DNA of 7,360 bases from an uncultured Treponema sp. (GTDB lineage: Bacteria > Spirochaetota > Spirochaetia > Treponematales > Treponemataceae): assembly GCA_937915735.1 (NCBI GenBank), contig CALGGS010000028.1:1-7360 (forward strand), written 5' to 3'. The notes under the pieces were generated by a model. The model was given only the letters and a program-made list of their open reading frames with translations, made no database searches and was not told the DNA's origin. The position numbers and the translations under genes are program-made. Numbering within the stretch: position 1 is the stretch's first letter; every line of letters starts with the position of its first letter. This document shows, piece after piece, positions 6,887-7,360 of the stretch.

Positions 6887-6916
6887 AAGGACAGCTTTCG
6901 GGTTGTCCTTTTTTTT
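6887..6916 (+). terminator. Intrinsic terminator after the lipoprotein gene
   Basis: The stem AAGGACAGC (6887-6895) pairs with GGTTGTCCTT (6902-6910 region, one G-U pair), closing on a TTCG loop at 6897-6900, and runs directly into eight T residues (6909-6916). It starts 20 bases after the stop codon of the substrate-binding protein. Confidence 0.9.
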
Positions 6917-6917
6917 A

Positions 6918-6945
6918 TTGTTCTTCCTGAATATTGCGTTAAAAT
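6918..6945 (+). promoter_or_regulatory. Candidate promoter of the terminal exported-protein gene
   Basis: TTGTTC at 6918-6923 and TAAAAT at 6940-6945 are spaced by 16 bp. The -10 differs from consensus at one base, the -35 is weak. A promoter is expected here because a strong terminator lies just upstream and the next gene starts at 6963. Confidence 0.4.
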
Positions 6946-6962
6946 ACTTTTAAGGGGCGTCT

Positions 6963-7360
6963 ATGAAAAAGATTTTCATAAAAGCGATTGGATTGCTTGT
7001 TTTTCTTTCATTCTCACTTGTTTTTGCTCAGGAAAGTCAGGAGCTAAAGTCATCAGAAGCTAAAGAACCTACTCTCGGCGGCTCTATCGTCGATGAAAAA
7101 GGCCATCGATTCATCGAACTTAAAGGTGCGTTTCCTCTGCATCCATATTTGACTTCCCATGGCCTCGTGCAGTCAACGGTCATTGCTTTCAGCGAAACAA
7201 TGGGTTCGGTTGCATCTCTCGGAAAGGAACATGACAGCATAGAGCCAAAACTTGCCACTGATTTGAATATTACCTTTTATCCGCTGGTGGAAATGTCTCA
7301 ACTGGGCTTCATTTTCGGATATGCACTTGATAAGTGGAAATATCCGGTAAAAGAAAACGG
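6963..7360 (+). CDS. Exported protein of unknown function, 3' end missing
   Basis: The frame is open from ATG 6963 to the window edge, giving 132 complete codons with no stop. AAGGGG at 6952-6957 is a good Shine-Dalgarno sequence 5 bases upstream. Residues 1-22 (MKKIFIKAIGLLVFLSFSLVFA) form a classical signal peptide with a likely signal peptidase I cut after Ala22 (VFA before QES); no lipobox Cys is present. A short polar linker follows (SQELKSSEAKEP), then a region with alternating hydrophobic and aromatic residues, such as LNITFYPLVEM and LGFIFGYALDKWKYP, which resembles beta-strands of an outer-membrane barrel. I recognise no family. The location is likely periplasm or outer membrane; the barrel idea is inference from about 110 mature residues only. 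Confidence 0.75.
   Translation, partial: MKKIFIKAIGLLVFLSFSLVFAQESQELKSSEAKEPTLGGSIVDEKGHRFIELKGAFPLHPYLTSHGLVQSTVIAFSETMGSVASLGKEHDSIEPKLATDLNITFYPLVEMSQLGFIFGYALDKWKYPVKEN

Overview
The window carries five protein genes, all on the + strand, from what looks like a diderm bacterium. The lipoprotein and exported-protein style, the moderate AT-leaning composition of the non-coding stretches and the overall gene types suggest a spirochaete of the Treponema kind. That assignment is an impression from protein style; no marker gene is present to confirm it.

Positions 1-5826 form a sugar cassette. It starts with the 3' nine-tenths of an amylosucrase-type GH13 enzyme, whose 5' end lies before the window. 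Next is a 989-residue fusion of a GH65 inverting disaccharide phosphorylase with a C-terminal beta-phosphoglucomutase. A PfkB-family fructokinase follows. The chemistry fits together: amylosucrase splits sucrose into an alpha-glucan (plus side products) and free fructose, the kinase captures fructose as fructose 6-phosphate, and the fusion turns an alpha-linked disaccharide plus phosphate into glucose and beta-glucose 1-phosphate, then glucose 6-phosphate. The exact disaccharide used by the GH65 domain cannot be read from the sequence.

The two intergenic gaps of the cassette (1620-1727 and 4715-4834) hold two copies of one imperfectly palindromic element of about 108-120 bp, in opposite orientations. 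Its arms are built from 7-base CGCRGAT units repeated every 10 bp, and its core is a short hairpin that is a 21-base exact match between the copies when one is reverse-complemented. Each copy fills the space from the upstream stop codon almost to the downstream Shine-Dalgarno sequence. This is the most unusual structure in the window.

From 5827 on the style changes. A 95-bp gap contains a plausible promoter whose -10 region sits between the arms of a 9-bp perfect inverted repeat. It precedes a lipoprotein of the TrpX-like ABC substrate-binding family, which ends in a clear intrinsic terminator with no permease or ATPase gene after it in view. A further promoter and Shine-Dalgarno sequence lead into the start of an exported protein of unknown function that runs off the window end.
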